Positions 1 to 7,498 of a stretch of 25,602 nt of DNA are shown here, piece after piece. The stretch covers positions 1 to 25,602 of the forward strand of contig JBMUAQ010000018.1 of assembly GCA_049454855.1 (NCBI GenBank). Direction: 5' to 3'. A model generated the notes under the pieces. The model was given only the letters and a program-made list of their open reading frames with translations. It was not told the DNA's origin and ran no database searches. The DNA comes from UBA2093 sp049454855. Lineage in GTDB: Bacteria; Actinomycetota; Acidimicrobiia; Acidimicrobiales; Ilumatobacteraceae. The stretch's first letter is position 1. The number at the start of each line of letters is the position of its first letter. The position numbers and the translations under genes were made by a program.

Positions 1-1438
1 TGACCCACTCGGCGGCCTTGCACACGTAGGCCTTCACCATGCTGGCCTCCATCGCACCCTCGCCCTTGCCCATCATCCGCGCCACCGAGTACGCGAACTG
101 GCGTGAGGCCTGGATGATCACGGCCATGCGGGCGAGCTTCACCTTCGTGAGCTCGTACTCCACGATGTTCTTCCCGAACACGTTGCGGTTGCGTGCGTAG
201 TCGAGCGCAGCCTCGTAGGCGGCCTGCATCACGCCCACCGCACGCGCGGCGGTCTGCAGGCGGCCGTTCTCGAAGCCCTCCATTTGGAGATAGAAGCCGC
301 GGCCGAGGCCCTCACGGCCGCCGATGAGATTTGTCTCGGGCACCCACCAGTTCTCGATGGCGATCTCGTAGCTGTGCATGCCGCGGTAACCGATGGTGTC
401 GATCGGGCGACCCTCCAACTTCCCGCCGCCGTCCTGCGTGAACATGAAGCCGTGCGCATCGCCCACCGGCTTCGGCACGATGAACAGGCTGAGGCCGCGG
501 TGGGTCTTCGAGCGGTCGGGGTCGGTGCGGGCGAGGAGCATCAGCACGTTCGCGCGTGCCCCGAACGTGCACCATGTCTTCACACCGTTGATCAGCCAGC
601 CGGGCTCGCCGTTCGGGCCCGCTGCCTCGACGGCCGTGGTCTTGAGCCCGGCGACGTCGCTGCCGTAGTCGGGCTCCGTCACTGCGACGGCGGAGAGAAC
701 CTCCGCGGACGCGAGCTTCGGGAGCCACTCGTGCTTCTGCTCCTCGGTGCCGCCCTTCACGAGGGCGCGCGTGAGGATCTCCGGACGGGTGATCAGCGAC
801 CCGCCGATGCCGAGCGATGCCTTCGACAGTTCCTCGGTGGCGATCACGGAGGCCATGTACTCGCCCTCGCCGCCCTCGCTGAACCCCTCGTACTCCACCG
901 GAACGCTGAGACCGAAAGCCCCGATCTCTGCGAGTCCCGAGATGATCTCCTCCGGGACGTCGGCGTTGTGGCGGTGCACGTGCTCGGCACGCGGGGCCAC
1001 CTCCTTCGTTGCATACGAACGGAAGGTGTCCTGCACCATCTCGAAATCCTGTGCGAGGTGGCGCGGGCCCTGCTGGTCATGCAACGCGGCGAGGAACGCG
1101 GGGTCGCGGTACTTCTGCACGAACGCATGGGCAGACGAAAGCTGTGACGGGTCGACCCCCCACAGCTGCTCGCGGCCGACGAGACGTGAGACGAGGTCGT
1201 GCACCATGTCGGCAGCGAACGCGCACGTGATGTCGGACTCGAGCTGCCCCTTGTTGCCGTAGTCGAGCAGTGAGCTTGCGGTCTCCACCGCCGCCGCAAC
1301 GTGCGCGAGGTCGTATGCGAGGGTCTGGTTGGAGTCGGGTCCGCCCGCGGCGACGAGCGTGTTCACGGCGGTGTCGACCATGGAGCGAGCTGTGGCGATG
1401 ACCGATGCGGCTGTCTGGATGTCGGGGGACGAACTCAT
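1..1438 (-). CDS. mcd: Acyl-CoA dehydrogenase, probable (2S)-methylsuccinyl-CoA dehydrogenase (3' end outside window)
   Basis: An FAD enzyme of the acyl-CoA dehydrogenase superfamily; 479 residues are visible and the reading frame is still open at the window edge. Residues 1-130 are an N-terminal helical extension that ordinary acyl-CoA dehydrogenases of about 380 residues lack. The dehydrogenase core follows, with VAVTEPDYGSD at 251-261, NGVKTWCTFGARANVLMLL at 284-302, DTIGYRGMHSYE at 347-358 and FENGRLQTAARAVGVMQAA at 389-407. The extension and the WCTF/GYRGMHSYE signatures match what I recall of Mcd, which oxidises methylsuccinyl-CoA to mesaconyl-CoA in the ethylmalonyl-CoA pathway of acetate assimilation. 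The ATG at 1438 is chosen because TAGCGT lies 8 nt upstream. The gene is divergent from the hydrolase at 1527. Membership of the superfamily is near certain; the Mcd assignment is from remembered similarity, and a generic long actinobacterial acyl-CoA dehydrogenase is the alternative. Confidence 0.78.
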   Translation of the reverse strand, partial: MSSSPDIQTAASVIATARSMVDTAVNTLVAAGGPDSNQTLAYDLAHVAAAVETASSLLDYGNKGQLESDITCAFAADMVHDLVSRLVGREQLWGVDPSQLSSAHAFVQKYRDPAFLAALHDQQGPRHLAQDFEMVQDTFRSYATKEVAPRAEHVHRHNADVPEEIISGLAEIGAFGLSVPVEYEGFSEGGEGEYMASVIATEELSKASLGIGGSLITRPEILTRALVKGGTEEQKHEWLPKLASAEVLSAVAVTEPDYGSDVAGLKTTAVEAAGPNGEPGWLINGVKTWCTFGARANVLMLLARTDPDRSKTHRGLSLFIVPKPVGDAHGFMFTQDGGGKLEGRPIDTIGYRGMHSYEIAIENWWVPETNLIGGREGLGRGFYLQMEGFENGRLQTAARAVGVMQAAYEAALDYARNRNVFGKNIVEYELTKVKLARMAVIIQASRQFAYSVARMMGKGEGAMEASMVKAYVCKAAEWV

Positions 1439-1446
1439 GTCACGGA

Positions 1447-1452
1447 ACGCTA
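1447..1452 (-). promoter_or_regulatory. -10 element TAGCGT for the mcd-like gene
   Basis: Read on the minus strand, TAGCGT is separated from the ATG at 1438 by 8 nt, so transcription would begin at or beside the start codon. Confidence 0.65.
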
Positions 1453-1514
1453 GTGATGCACTCGTCCCGCCGGCACAACCGACGACCCGGACGGCCCAAG
1501 TCATCCGTCACGCC

Positions 1515-1520
1515 TAAGGT
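1515..1520 (+). promoter_or_regulatory. -10 element TAAGGT for the serine hydrolase gene
   Basis: TAAGGT ends 6 nt before the GTG at 1527. No Shine-Dalgarno sequence fits in the remaining leader, and this spacing picks 1527 over the other GTG triplets nearby. Confidence 0.6.
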
Positions 1521-1526
1521 TCGTGT

Positions 1527-2582
1527 GTGGCGCTGCACCGATTCCCGGGGCCGGACTGGGGCACCGGCCCTCTCCCGGCCGGCACCGACGCCCGGGCTGT
1601 GGAGACCCTGGTTGCAGCCCTGCTCGGGTCGCCCGAGGAGCTGGGCACGACCCTTGCGCTGCTGGTGGTGCACGACGGCCGCATCGTGCTCGAGCACTAC
1701 GGCGGCGGAGCCGGTCCGGCCACGACCCTGATCTCATGGTCGGTTGCGAAGTCGATCACCCATGCCCTGGTGGGGATCGCGGTGGGGGACGGCCGGCTGT
1801 CCACCGCGGACCGAGACCTGTTCCCCGGGTGGCTGGATGATGCGCGCTCGCGGATCACCCTGCAGCACCTCCTGAACATGAGCAGCGGTCTGGCGTGGAA
1901 CGAGGACTACGTCGACGGCTCCGTGTCCGACGTGATCGAGATGCTGTTCGGCAGTGACGGGAAGGGTGGCCGGGACGACCATGCCGCCTTCGCGGCGTCG
2001 AAGCCGCTGGTGCACCCACCCGGCACCGCGTACGCGTACTCGTCCGGCACCACGAACCTCGTGACACGAGTCCTGTCGCGGGCGCTCGGCGAGGTGCCAC
2101 CCTCGAACACGGTGATGGATGCGTTCATGCGCACTCGGCTGTTCGGTCCGATCGGCATGGGGTCGGCGGTGGCGAAGCACGACCGGTCGGGCAACTTCGT
2201 CGGCTCGTCGTTCGTGTACGCGACGGCGCGGGACTTCGCACGCTTCGGGTGGCTGTACGAGAACGACGGTGTGTGGGACGGCACACGCATCCTCCCCGCG
2301 GGGTGGGTGGACCACGGCCGCACGTGGACGGCCACCGACCCGGAGAGCGGGGTGGGCTACGGCGCGCACTGGTGGCTCGAGCCGCGACTCCCCGGGTCGA
2401 TGGCTGCGTTCGGCTACGAGGGCCAGAGCGTGTGGGTGGTGCCCGACCGCGACCTCGTTCTCGTGCGTCTCGGGAAGACCGATGCCGCGCTCGGCCCCGC
2501 GCTGCGCACGGCCCTTGTGGACCTGGTGCGCGCATTCCCCGTGGTGCGGCGGGCCGGCGGCAAGAGTGGTGGGGATGACTGA
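1527..2582 (+). CDS. Serine hydrolase of the beta-lactamase class C / 6-aminohexanoate-dimer hydrolase fold
   Basis: A 351-residue penicillin-binding-like hydrolase. The nucleophile motif SVAK is at residues 72-75 in SWSVAKSITHALVG, and the second motif is YSS at 171-173 within YAYSSGTTNL. The place of the third KTG/HTG box is taken by GYEGQ near residue 297, as in esterase and NylB-like members rather than true beta-lactamases. No signal peptide is visible, so it is probably cytoplasmic. The family cleaves esters, amides or small peptides by a serine acyl-enzyme; the substrate here cannot be read from sequence. The start is GTG at 1527. The last 8 nt overlap the start of the YbhN-like membrane protein gene, so the two are probably translationally coupled. 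It could also be annotated as a beta-lactamase-related esterase. Confidence 0.85.
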   Translation: MALHRFPGPDWGTGPLPAGTDARAVETLVAALLGSPEELGTTLALLVVHDGRIVLEHYGGGAGPATTLISWSVAKSITHALVGIAVGDGRLSTADRDLFPGWLDDARSRITLQHLLNMSSGLAWNEDYVDGSVSDVIEMLFGSDGKGGRDDHAAFAASKPLVHPPGTAYAYSSGTTNLVTRVLSRALGEVPPSNTVMDAFMRTRLFGPIGMGSAVAKHDRSGNFVGSSFVYATARDFARFGWLYENDGVWDGTRILPAGWVDHGRTWTATDPESGVGYGAHWWLEPRLPGSMAAFGYEGQSVWVVPDRDLVLVRLGKTDAALGPALRTALVDLVRAFPVVRRAGGKSGGDD

Positions 2583-3780
2583 CCTCGACGTCGCCGACGA
2601 ACCGAGACGCAGGTCCGGGATCGGGCGCACCGCTTACTGGGTGGTGGCCGCCCTCGTGGTCTATCTGTTCGTGCTCCCGTTGCTTCCGCAACTGAGAGAC
2701 GCCGCCGGCGACCTCAACCGGATCGAGCCGAACCTGCTGATCGTCGGTGTCGGCCTGCAGGCGGTGTCACTTCTCTGTTACTCGCTCCTCACCCGGGCCG
2801 CGCTCGGCGAGCAGGGTGACCACGTGCCGCTGCTGCGCCTCTTCCGCATCCAGCTCAGCACGAAGGCACTCGGCAACATCATGCCGGGCGGAAGTGCGGC
2901 GAGCACCGCGCTCGGATACCGGTTGCTGACGATGAGCAAGGTGGAGGGCCCCGATGCCGCGTTCGCCCTGGCAACCGCCGGCATCGGCTCGGCGGTGGTG
3001 CTGAACCTGATCCTGTGGTTCGGTCTCATCGTGTCGATCCCGGCCAGAGGTGTGAACGCTGTCTACGGCACCGCGGCCATCGTCGGCGTGATCCTGATGG
3101 CCTTCGCGGGGTTCGTGGTGTTCGGTCTCGTCGAGGGCCAGGGCCGTGCCGAACGCCTGGTGCGGGGTGTGGCGCGGCGCCTGCGCATGGATGAGAACCA
3201 CGCTGCCGACGTGCTCGCTCACCTCGGCGGCCGAATCGAGGGGCTCGCGCAGGACCGCGGGATGCTCGTGCGTGTCGTCGGTTGGGCGATGGCCAACTGG
3301 CTGCTGGACGCTGCGTCACTGTGGATATTCCTGAGGGCATTCGGCGGCACCCTCGGCGCTGATGCGCTCATCGTGTCGTTCGGTCTCGCCAACGTCCTGT
3401 CCGTGATCCCCATCACGCCGGGCGGTCTCGGCATCGTCGAGGGCGTCTACATCCCCTCGCTGACCGGTTTCGGTCTCGCCGGTTCCACGGCGGCCGTGGG
3501 GGTGCTGTCGTACCGCATCGCCCAGTACTGGATGCCGATAGTCGTCGGTTGGCTGAGCTACCTGTCGCTGCGGCTCGGGCCGTTCTCGATCGACCGTGCG
3601 CACAAGCTGAGCGCACTGAAGGCGGTTGCATCGAAGCAGGCGGCACGCGGGCTCACCACGGCCGACTGGGTGGAGCGCTACGCGCCGCGTGACCGCACCG
3701 GACAGTTCCGCATGCCCACGTTCGAGCCCGGCGACCTCGAGTACAACGACGATACGGGCGGCCAGGCGAAGCCCGATTAG
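2575..3780 (+). CDS. YbhN/UPF0104-family integral membrane protein (flippase-like, lysylphosphatidylglycerol synthase TM-type)
   Basis: A 401-residue multi-spanning membrane protein. After a short charged N-terminus, hydrophobic segments begin at about residue 20 (YWVVAALVVYLFVLPLL) and recur to about residue 345, followed by a hydrophilic C-terminal tail of about 60 residues. The conserved family features GNIMPGGSAASTALGYRLL and VIPITPGGLGIVEG are present; these paired P-G-G motifs mark the UPF0104/LPG_synthase_TM family, whose members are linked to lipid or polyprenol-linked substrate translocation and cell-envelope assembly. The ATG at 2575 lies inside the preceding gene, preceded by a weak GGTGGGG ribosome-binding sequence. 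Its TAG stop also supplies the first three bases of the -10 element of the next gene. The exact substrate is unknown. Confidence 0.85.
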   Translation: MTDLDVADEPRRRSGIGRTAYWVVAALVVYLFVLPLLPQLRDAAGDLNRIEPNLLIVGVGLQAVSLLCYSLLTRAALGEQGDHVPLLRLFRIQLSTKALGNIMPGGSAASTALGYRLLTMSKVEGPDAAFALATAGIGSAVVLNLILWFGLIVSIPARGVNAVYGTAAIVGVILMAFAGFVVFGLVEGQGRAERLVRGVARRLRMDENHAADVLAHLGGRIEGLAQDRGMLVRVVGWAMANWLLDAASLWIFLRAFGGTLGADALIVSFGLANVLSVIPITPGGLGIVEGVYIPSLTGFGLAGSTAAVGVLSYRIAQYWMPIVVGWLSYLSLRLGPFSIDRAHKLSALKAVASKQAARGLTTADWVERYAPRDRTGQFRMPTFEPGDLEYNDDTGGQAKPD

Positions 3781-3783
3781 CGT
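3778..3783 (+). promoter_or_regulatory. -10 element TAGCGT for maoC-like gene, formed partly by the preceding stop codon
   Basis: TAGCGT begins with the TAG stop codon of the YbhN-like gene (3778-3780) and ends 7 nt before the ATG at 3791. Confidence 0.62.
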
Positions 3784-3790
3784 CGCCCCC

Positions 3791-4306
3791 ATGACGACAC
3801 ATGAGCGGCCGTTCGGCAGGTGCCTGGAGGACTTCGTCCCCGGCGACGTGTACAGGCACTGGCCCGGCAAGACCATCACCGAGTACGACGACCATCTCTT
3901 CTGCATGATCACGATGAACCATCATCCGCTCCACACGAACGACTGGTTCGCGAAGGAGAGCGTGCAGGGCCGCAACGTGGTGGTCGGCAACCTCGTGTAC
4001 TCCCTCGTGCTCGGCATGAGCGTGCCCGACGTGAGCGGCGCGGCGATCGCCAACCTCGAGGTGGAGACGCTCCAGCACAAGTTCCCCACGTTCCACGGTG
4101 ACACCATCCACGCCGAGACCCGCGTGCTCGAGGTGCAGGAGAGCAAGTCGAGGAACGACCGCGGAGTTGTCACCGTGGAGACCAAGGGCTTCAACCAGGA
4201 CGGCAAGGAGGTCTGCTACTTCCGTCGCCGTGTGATGGTGTGGAAGCGCGAGTTCGCCCCCGGTCGTCGTCGTCCCTACGACGGACAGGACGTGTGGGCC
4301 GACTGA
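3791..4306 (+). CDS. MaoC-family (hotdog-fold) acyl-CoA hydratase
   Basis: A 171-residue single-hotdog protein beginning FGRCLEDFVPGDVYRHWPG, the opening typical of MaoC dehydratases similar to mycobacterial Rv2499c. Such enzymes add water to, or remove it from, 2-enoyl-CoA thioesters. The usual hydratase signature D-x-N-P-x-H appears here as N-H-H-P-L-H (within TMNHHPLHTND), so the catalytic Asp position carries Asn while the His is kept. Further conserved stretches are VVVGNLVYSLVLGMSVPD and FNQDGKEV. The start is ATG at 3791 because of the adjacent -10 element. Its end overlaps mutY by 13 nt. With an Mcd-like gene nearby, mesaconyl-CoA hydration is a tempting but unproven role; related proteins also sit in branched-chain or itaconate catabolism clusters. 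Confidence 0.83.
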   Translation: MTTHERPFGRCLEDFVPGDVYRHWPGKTITEYDDHLFCMITMNHHPLHTNDWFAKESVQGRNVVVGNLVYSLVLGMSVPDVSGAAIANLEVETLQHKFPTFHGDTIHAETRVLEVQESKSRNDRGVVTVETKGFNQDGKEVCYFRRRVMVWKREFAPGRRRPYDGQDVWAD

Positions 4307-5169
4307 CCCGCGACGAGCGCATCGTCGCCGCCCTGCTCGAATGGGGCGGCCCCGAACTGAGGGACCTGCCGTGGAGGCGCACCGACGACCCGGGGTGCGT
4401 GCTCGTGTCCGAGGTGATGCTGCAGCAGACGTCGGTGGCGAGGGTGCTGCCGCGCTACGACTCCTTCATCGGACGCTTCCCGGATCCGGCGTCACTGGCC
4501 GACGCGCCGCTCGGAGATGCTCTCGCGCTGTGGCAGGGACTCGGCTACCCGCGCAGGTGCAGGAACCTGCATGCGGCGGCCGTCGTGATCGCGCGGGACC
4601 TGGGCGGGGTGTTCCCCCGGACGCTCGAGGGCCTGCTCGCCCTGCCGGGTGTGGGCCAGTACACGGCGCGTGCGGTGCTTGCCTTCACGCGCACCGCCGA
4701 CTCGGCCGTGGTGGACACCAACGTGTCGCGCGTGCTGTCGCGCCTCGACGGGCGTTCGATGACGGCCCGCGAACTGCAGCAACGCGCCGACGGTCTAGTG
4801 CCGCAGGGTCTCGGGTGGGAGTGGAACCAGGTACTGATGGACTTCGGGGCCACGCTCTGCACGGCCCGCAACCCGTCGTGTGACGGCTGCCCGCTCGCTC
4901 GTCACTGCTCGTGGGCCGGCGACACGACTGTGGTCGATCCCGCGCCCGGTTCGGCCGCGGCCAGCAGACCCCAGGCCCGCTTCGAGGGGTCGGACCGTCA
5001 GGCCCGCGGTCGGGCGATGAGGGCGCTGGTGGAGCGGCCGCGCTCGAGGGCCGAACTCGTCGAGGCGATGCAGCTCACCACCGATGCGGCACGTGCGGGT
5101 TCGCTGGTGGATGCACTCGTCGCCGAAGGTCTCGCCGTGGAGTCGGGCGGCGTCGTGACCCTGCCGTGA
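4294..5169 (+). CDS. mutY: A/G-specific adenine glycosylase MutY
   Basis: A 291-residue base-excision repair glycosylase that removes adenine mispaired with 8-oxoguanine. The catalytic Glu is E40 in SEVMLQQT. The helix-hairpin-helix is LPGVGQYTARAV at 117-128, followed by the catalytic Asp D141 in VVDTNVSRVLSR. A [4Fe-4S] cluster is bound by C189, C196, C199 and C205 (C-x6-C-x2-C-x5-C). The C-terminal NUDIX-like domain of long MutY proteins is absent; instead residues 235-291 look like a small winged-helix segment, as in other short actinobacterial MutY proteins. The start is taken as GTG 4294, overlapping the maoC end, with an AGGA-type ribosome-binding sequence at 4287-4290. An upstream GTG at 4240 would add residues without family support. 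Confidence 0.93.
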   Translation: MGRLTRDERIVAALLEWGGPELRDLPWRRTDDPGCVLVSEVMLQQTSVARVLPRYDSFIGRFPDPASLADAPLGDALALWQGLGYPRRCRNLHAAAVVIARDLGGVFPRTLEGLLALPGVGQYTARAVLAFTRTADSAVVDTNVSRVLSRLDGRSMTARELQQRADGLVPQGLGWEWNQVLMDFGATLCTARNPSCDGCPLARHCSWAGDTTVVDPAPGSAAASRPQARFEGSDRQARGRAMRALVERPRSRAELVEAMQLTTDAARAGSLVDALVAEGLAVESGGVVTLP

Positions 5170-5175
5170 CGGCGG

Positions 5176-6048
5176 TCAACCCGCGACAAGGAACGAGGTG
5201 ACGAGGTCGTTCACGCGGTCGGGCTGCTCCAGCTGGAGGAAGTGACCGGCGCCCTCCACGATCTCCACGCGCGCCCACGGGCACATCGCACGTGCGGACT
5301 CCGCCACCTCGGCACCGATGCACCCGTCGTTGCGTCCGTGCAGGTACAGGGTGGGCTGTGTGAGCTCACCGCCGCCGGCTGCCTGGATCGCGTCGTATTG
5401 GGGGCTGCGCCTGCCCTGGCCGAGCGTGGCGCGGTAGTAGCCGAGTGCCGCCTGCATGTTCGCGGGGTCGCGAAGACACTGCTTCACGTTCTCTGTGTCC
5501 TGCGCGGCAGGGTGCCCGGGCGACCAGTCGGCCCAGATCATGTCGATGAAGGCGAGGTCGTTCGACGGCACCACGATGTCGCTGAGTGGGTGCTGGAAGA
5601 AGAACATGTACCAGCTGCGCTTCAGCTGGTCGGTGTTCGTCACGAACGCGGCCCCCATCGCGCCGCCGGGCGGCACCGCCATGCCCACCACCTTGCTCCA
5701 CCGTCCGGGTTCGCTGGCGGCGGCGCCGTACACGGCCGGTGCGCCCCAGTCGTGGCCGACGAGCACCGCGTCGCTGCCGCCGCCCAGCACCTCATGCAGT
5801 GAGTTCGCATCTGCCGACAGGGCGCCCGTCTGGAAGAGCCCGTCGGCGGGCACCGACGTGGGTGCATAACCGCGCATGAACGGTGCGACCGCCCGGTACC
5901 CGGCCCCGGCGAGCGCGGGCAGGAGATGGCGCCATGAGTGGGCGCTGTCGGGGAAGCCGTGGAGGCACAGGGCGAGCGGGCCGGAGCCGCACTCGAGGAA
6001 CGTGAAGTCGACACCGTTCGCGCTGACGGTGGAGGTCGTGATGCTCAT
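5176..6048 (-). CDS. Alpha/beta hydrolase, epoxide-hydrolase-like
   Basis: A 290-residue cytoplasmic alpha/beta hydrolase. The oxyanion motif HGFPDS is at 30-35. The nucleophile elbow is GHDWGA, placing Asp100 rather than Ser as nucleophile, which is the epoxide hydrolase / haloalkane dehalogenase arrangement. The acid is probably D241 in GRNDG and the base H269 in GAGHFLQLEQP. Cap-domain tyrosines in SWYMFFFQ and ALGYYRA fit epoxide hydrolases, which use two Tyr to hold the epoxide oxygen. The start is ATG 6048, chosen over an upstream in-frame ATG at 6078, because TACCGT lies 6 nt before it and would be internal otherwise. It converges on mutY with only 6 nt between the stops, and is divergent from the MBL-fold gene. 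The substrate is unknown. Confidence 0.87.
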   Translation of the reverse strand: MSITTSTVSANGVDFTFLECGSGPLALCLHGFPDSAHSWRHLLPALAGAGYRAVAPFMRGYAPTSVPADGLFQTGALSADANSLHEVLGGGSDAVLVGHDWGAPAVYGAAASEPGRWSKVVGMAVPPGGAMGAAFVTNTDQLKRSWYMFFFQHPLSDIVVPSNDLAFIDMIWADWSPGHPAAQDTENVKQCLRDPANMQAALGYYRATLGQGRRSPQYDAIQAAGGGELTQPTLYLHGRNDGCIGAEVAESARAMCPWARVEIVEGAGHFLQLEQPDRVNDLVTSFLVAG

Positions 6049-6054
6049 GAGCCG

Positions 6055-6060
6055 ACGGTA
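6055..6060 (-). promoter_or_regulatory. -10 element TACCGT for the epoxide-hydrolase-like gene
   Basis: TACCGT on the minus strand, 6 nt from the ATG at 6048. It decides the start against the upstream in-frame ATG at 6078. Confidence 0.65.
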
Positions 6061-6120
6061 GCCCGAACGCTGCGACAAGCGTCACCCCGCACGCCCCTGT
6101 ACCGCGAAGGGTGCCGTGCG

Positions 6121-6126
6121 TAGCGT
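6121..6126 (+). promoter_or_regulatory. -10 element TAGCGT for the MBL-fold gene
   Basis: TAGCGT ends 7 nt before GTG 6134. It would lie within the coding frame if the upstream GTG at 6116 were used, so 6134 is preferred. Confidence 0.63.
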
Positions 6127-6133
6127 GACGCCC

Positions 6134-6964
6134 GTGGGGGCACCGAACCTTGAAGTCACGTTCCACGGCGTCCGCGGGTCCACTCCGTGCCACGGGCCGG
6201 AGACCGCGCGCTACGGCGGGAACACTGCGTGCGTGTCGGTGCGCGCAGCCGACGGGACCCTCGTCATCCTCGACATCGGCACCGGTGCGCGGTACCTCGG
6301 CAACCTCCTCACCGAGCGCCCGTTCCGCGGCACCGCACTTGTCACCCATCTCCACTGGGACCACGTGCAGGGACTCCCGTTCTTCCAGCCGATCCTCGAG
6401 GGGGGAAACGAACTCGACGTGTACGCGCCGCGCCAGGGCCGCCGCCGCACGGTGAAGGAAGCCTTCGACAGGATCATCTCGCCGCCGCAGTTCCCGGTCG
6501 GTCTCGACCTGTACTCGGGCACCGTCCGCTTCCACGACCTCGGCGACAACGTGTTCACCGTGGGCGGCATCCGCGTCGTGTCGCGCTTCGTGCCGCACGT
6601 CGGCCCCACTCTCGGTTACCGGCTCGAGTTCGGTGGCTCCTCGGTGGCCTACATCTCCGACCACCAGCAGCCGTATGACGGTTCGCTGGTCGTGCCGGAT
6701 GCGGTGCGTGAGCTCGCCGACGGGGTGGACCTCCTCATCCACGACTCCCAGTACACGCCCGCCGAGTTCGCCGAGAAGTACTACTTCGGGCACTGCACGC
6801 AGGACTTCGCCGTGGGTGTTGCCATGTCCTGCCGGGCGAAGCGGCTCGCCCTCTTTCATCATGACCCGGTCCGCACGGACGACGAGCTCGACGCACGTGC
6901 TGCATGCACCGCTAGCACGGTCGAGGTGTTCCCGGCACGTGAAGGTCTCGTCGTCAGCCTCTGA
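6134..6964 (+). CDS. MBL-fold metal-dependent hydrolase
   Basis: A 276-residue metallo-beta-lactamase-fold protein of the phosphodiesterase-like branch. It opens with FHGVRGSTPCHGPETARYGGNT, trimmed here to the motif HGVRGSTP at 11-18. The metal-binding motif is THLHWDH at 71-77, with further ligands probably H155, D176 (ISDHQ), H220 and H242 (FHHDP). The HGxRGSxP opening together with a GGN motif is found in uncharacterised bacterial hydrolases related to PhnP, RNase Z and cAMP phosphodiesterases; the substrate is probably a phosphodiester but cannot be named. The start GTG 6134 replaces a longer GTG 6116 reading on promoter grounds. It is a single gene, divergent from the epoxide-hydrolase-like gene, with a 24-nt gap to the flavin reductase. 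Confidence 0.85.
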   Translation: MGAPNLEVTFHGVRGSTPCHGPETARYGGNTACVSVRAADGTLVILDIGTGARYLGNLLTERPFRGTALVTHLHWDHVQGLPFFQPILEGGNELDVYAPRQGRRRTVKEAFDRIISPPQFPVGLDLYSGTVRFHDLGDNVFTVGGIRVVSRFVPHVGPTLGYRLEFGGSSVAYISDHQQPYDGSLVVPDAVRELADGVDLLIHDSQYTPAEFAEKYYFGHCTQDFAVGVAMSCRAKRLALFHHDPVRTDDELDARAACTASTVEVFPAREGLVVSL

Positions 6965-6976
6965 CCCTGCCGCGTC

Positions 6977-6982
6977 TACTGT
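6977..6982 (+). promoter_or_regulatory. -10 element TACTGT for the flavin reductase gene
   Basis: TACTGT ends 6 nt before GTG 6989 in the short gap after the MBL-fold gene. Confidence 0.55.
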
Positions 6983-6988
6983 GGTCGC

Positions 6989-7483
6989 GTGGCAAGCGAC
7001 TTCGACTCTGCAAGATTCCGCGCGGTGCTCGGGCACGTGCCCACGTCCGTTGTGGTGGTGACCGGGCTCGATGCGCACGGCGCACCGCAGGGGATCACCA
7101 TCGGCTCGTTCGTGTCGGTGTCGCTCGACCCGCCGCTCGTCGGTTTCCTCCCCGGTGTGAACTCGGGGTCGTGGCGGGCGATGTCGCCGGCCGGCCGCTT
7201 CTGCGTGAACGTGCTCGCGCACGGCCAGGACGAACTGTGCTGGCGCTTCGCGCGGGAGTCCGACGACCGGTTCGCAGGTGTCGAGTGGGCCCCGTCCCCG
7301 GGCGGCATGCCGCAGCTTGCGGGATGCATCGCCACGATCGACTGCACGCTGGAGTCCGAGACCGTGGTGGGGGACCACCTGTTCGTCGTGGGCAGGGTGG
7401 AGCACCTCGATCACATCGATGACGCAGGCGACGCGATGGCCTTCTACCGCGGCAAGGTCACCCGCGCCGTCGCGGCCGGCTGA
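6989..7483 (+). CDS. Flavin reductase family protein (FMN-binding, HpaC-like)
   Basis: A 164-residue split-barrel flavin-binding protein. It contains the family opening FRAVLGHVPTSVVVVTG, the FMN-contact region GITIGSFVSVSLDPPLVGF, and the conserved segments FCVNVLAHGQDELCWRFA and DHLFVVGRVEH. Such proteins use NAD(P)H to reduce FMN or FAD for a partner monooxygenase, or act as small flavoproteins on their own. No monooxygenase gene is adjacent, so the partner is unknown. The start is GTG 6989, directly after the TACTGT element. It lies 15 nt upstream of the DoxX/MauE-like gene, with which it probably shares a transcript. Confidence 0.88.
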   Translation: MASDFDSARFRAVLGHVPTSVVVVTGLDAHGAPQGITIGSFVSVSLDPPLVGFLPGVNSGSWRAMSPAGRFCVNVLAHGQDELCWRFARESDDRFAGVEWAPSPGGMPQLAGCIATIDCTLESETVVGDHLFVVGRVEHLDHIDDAGDAMAFYRGKVTRAVAAG

Positions 7484-7498
7484 CGGTGCGCACCCGCG

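Noticed and set aside
1527..2582. A true class C beta-lactamase (antibiotic resistance)
   Set aside because: No signal peptide, and the second and third motifs (YSS, GYEGQ) differ from the YxN and KTG of beta-lactamases, so an esterase or amide hydrolase is more likely.
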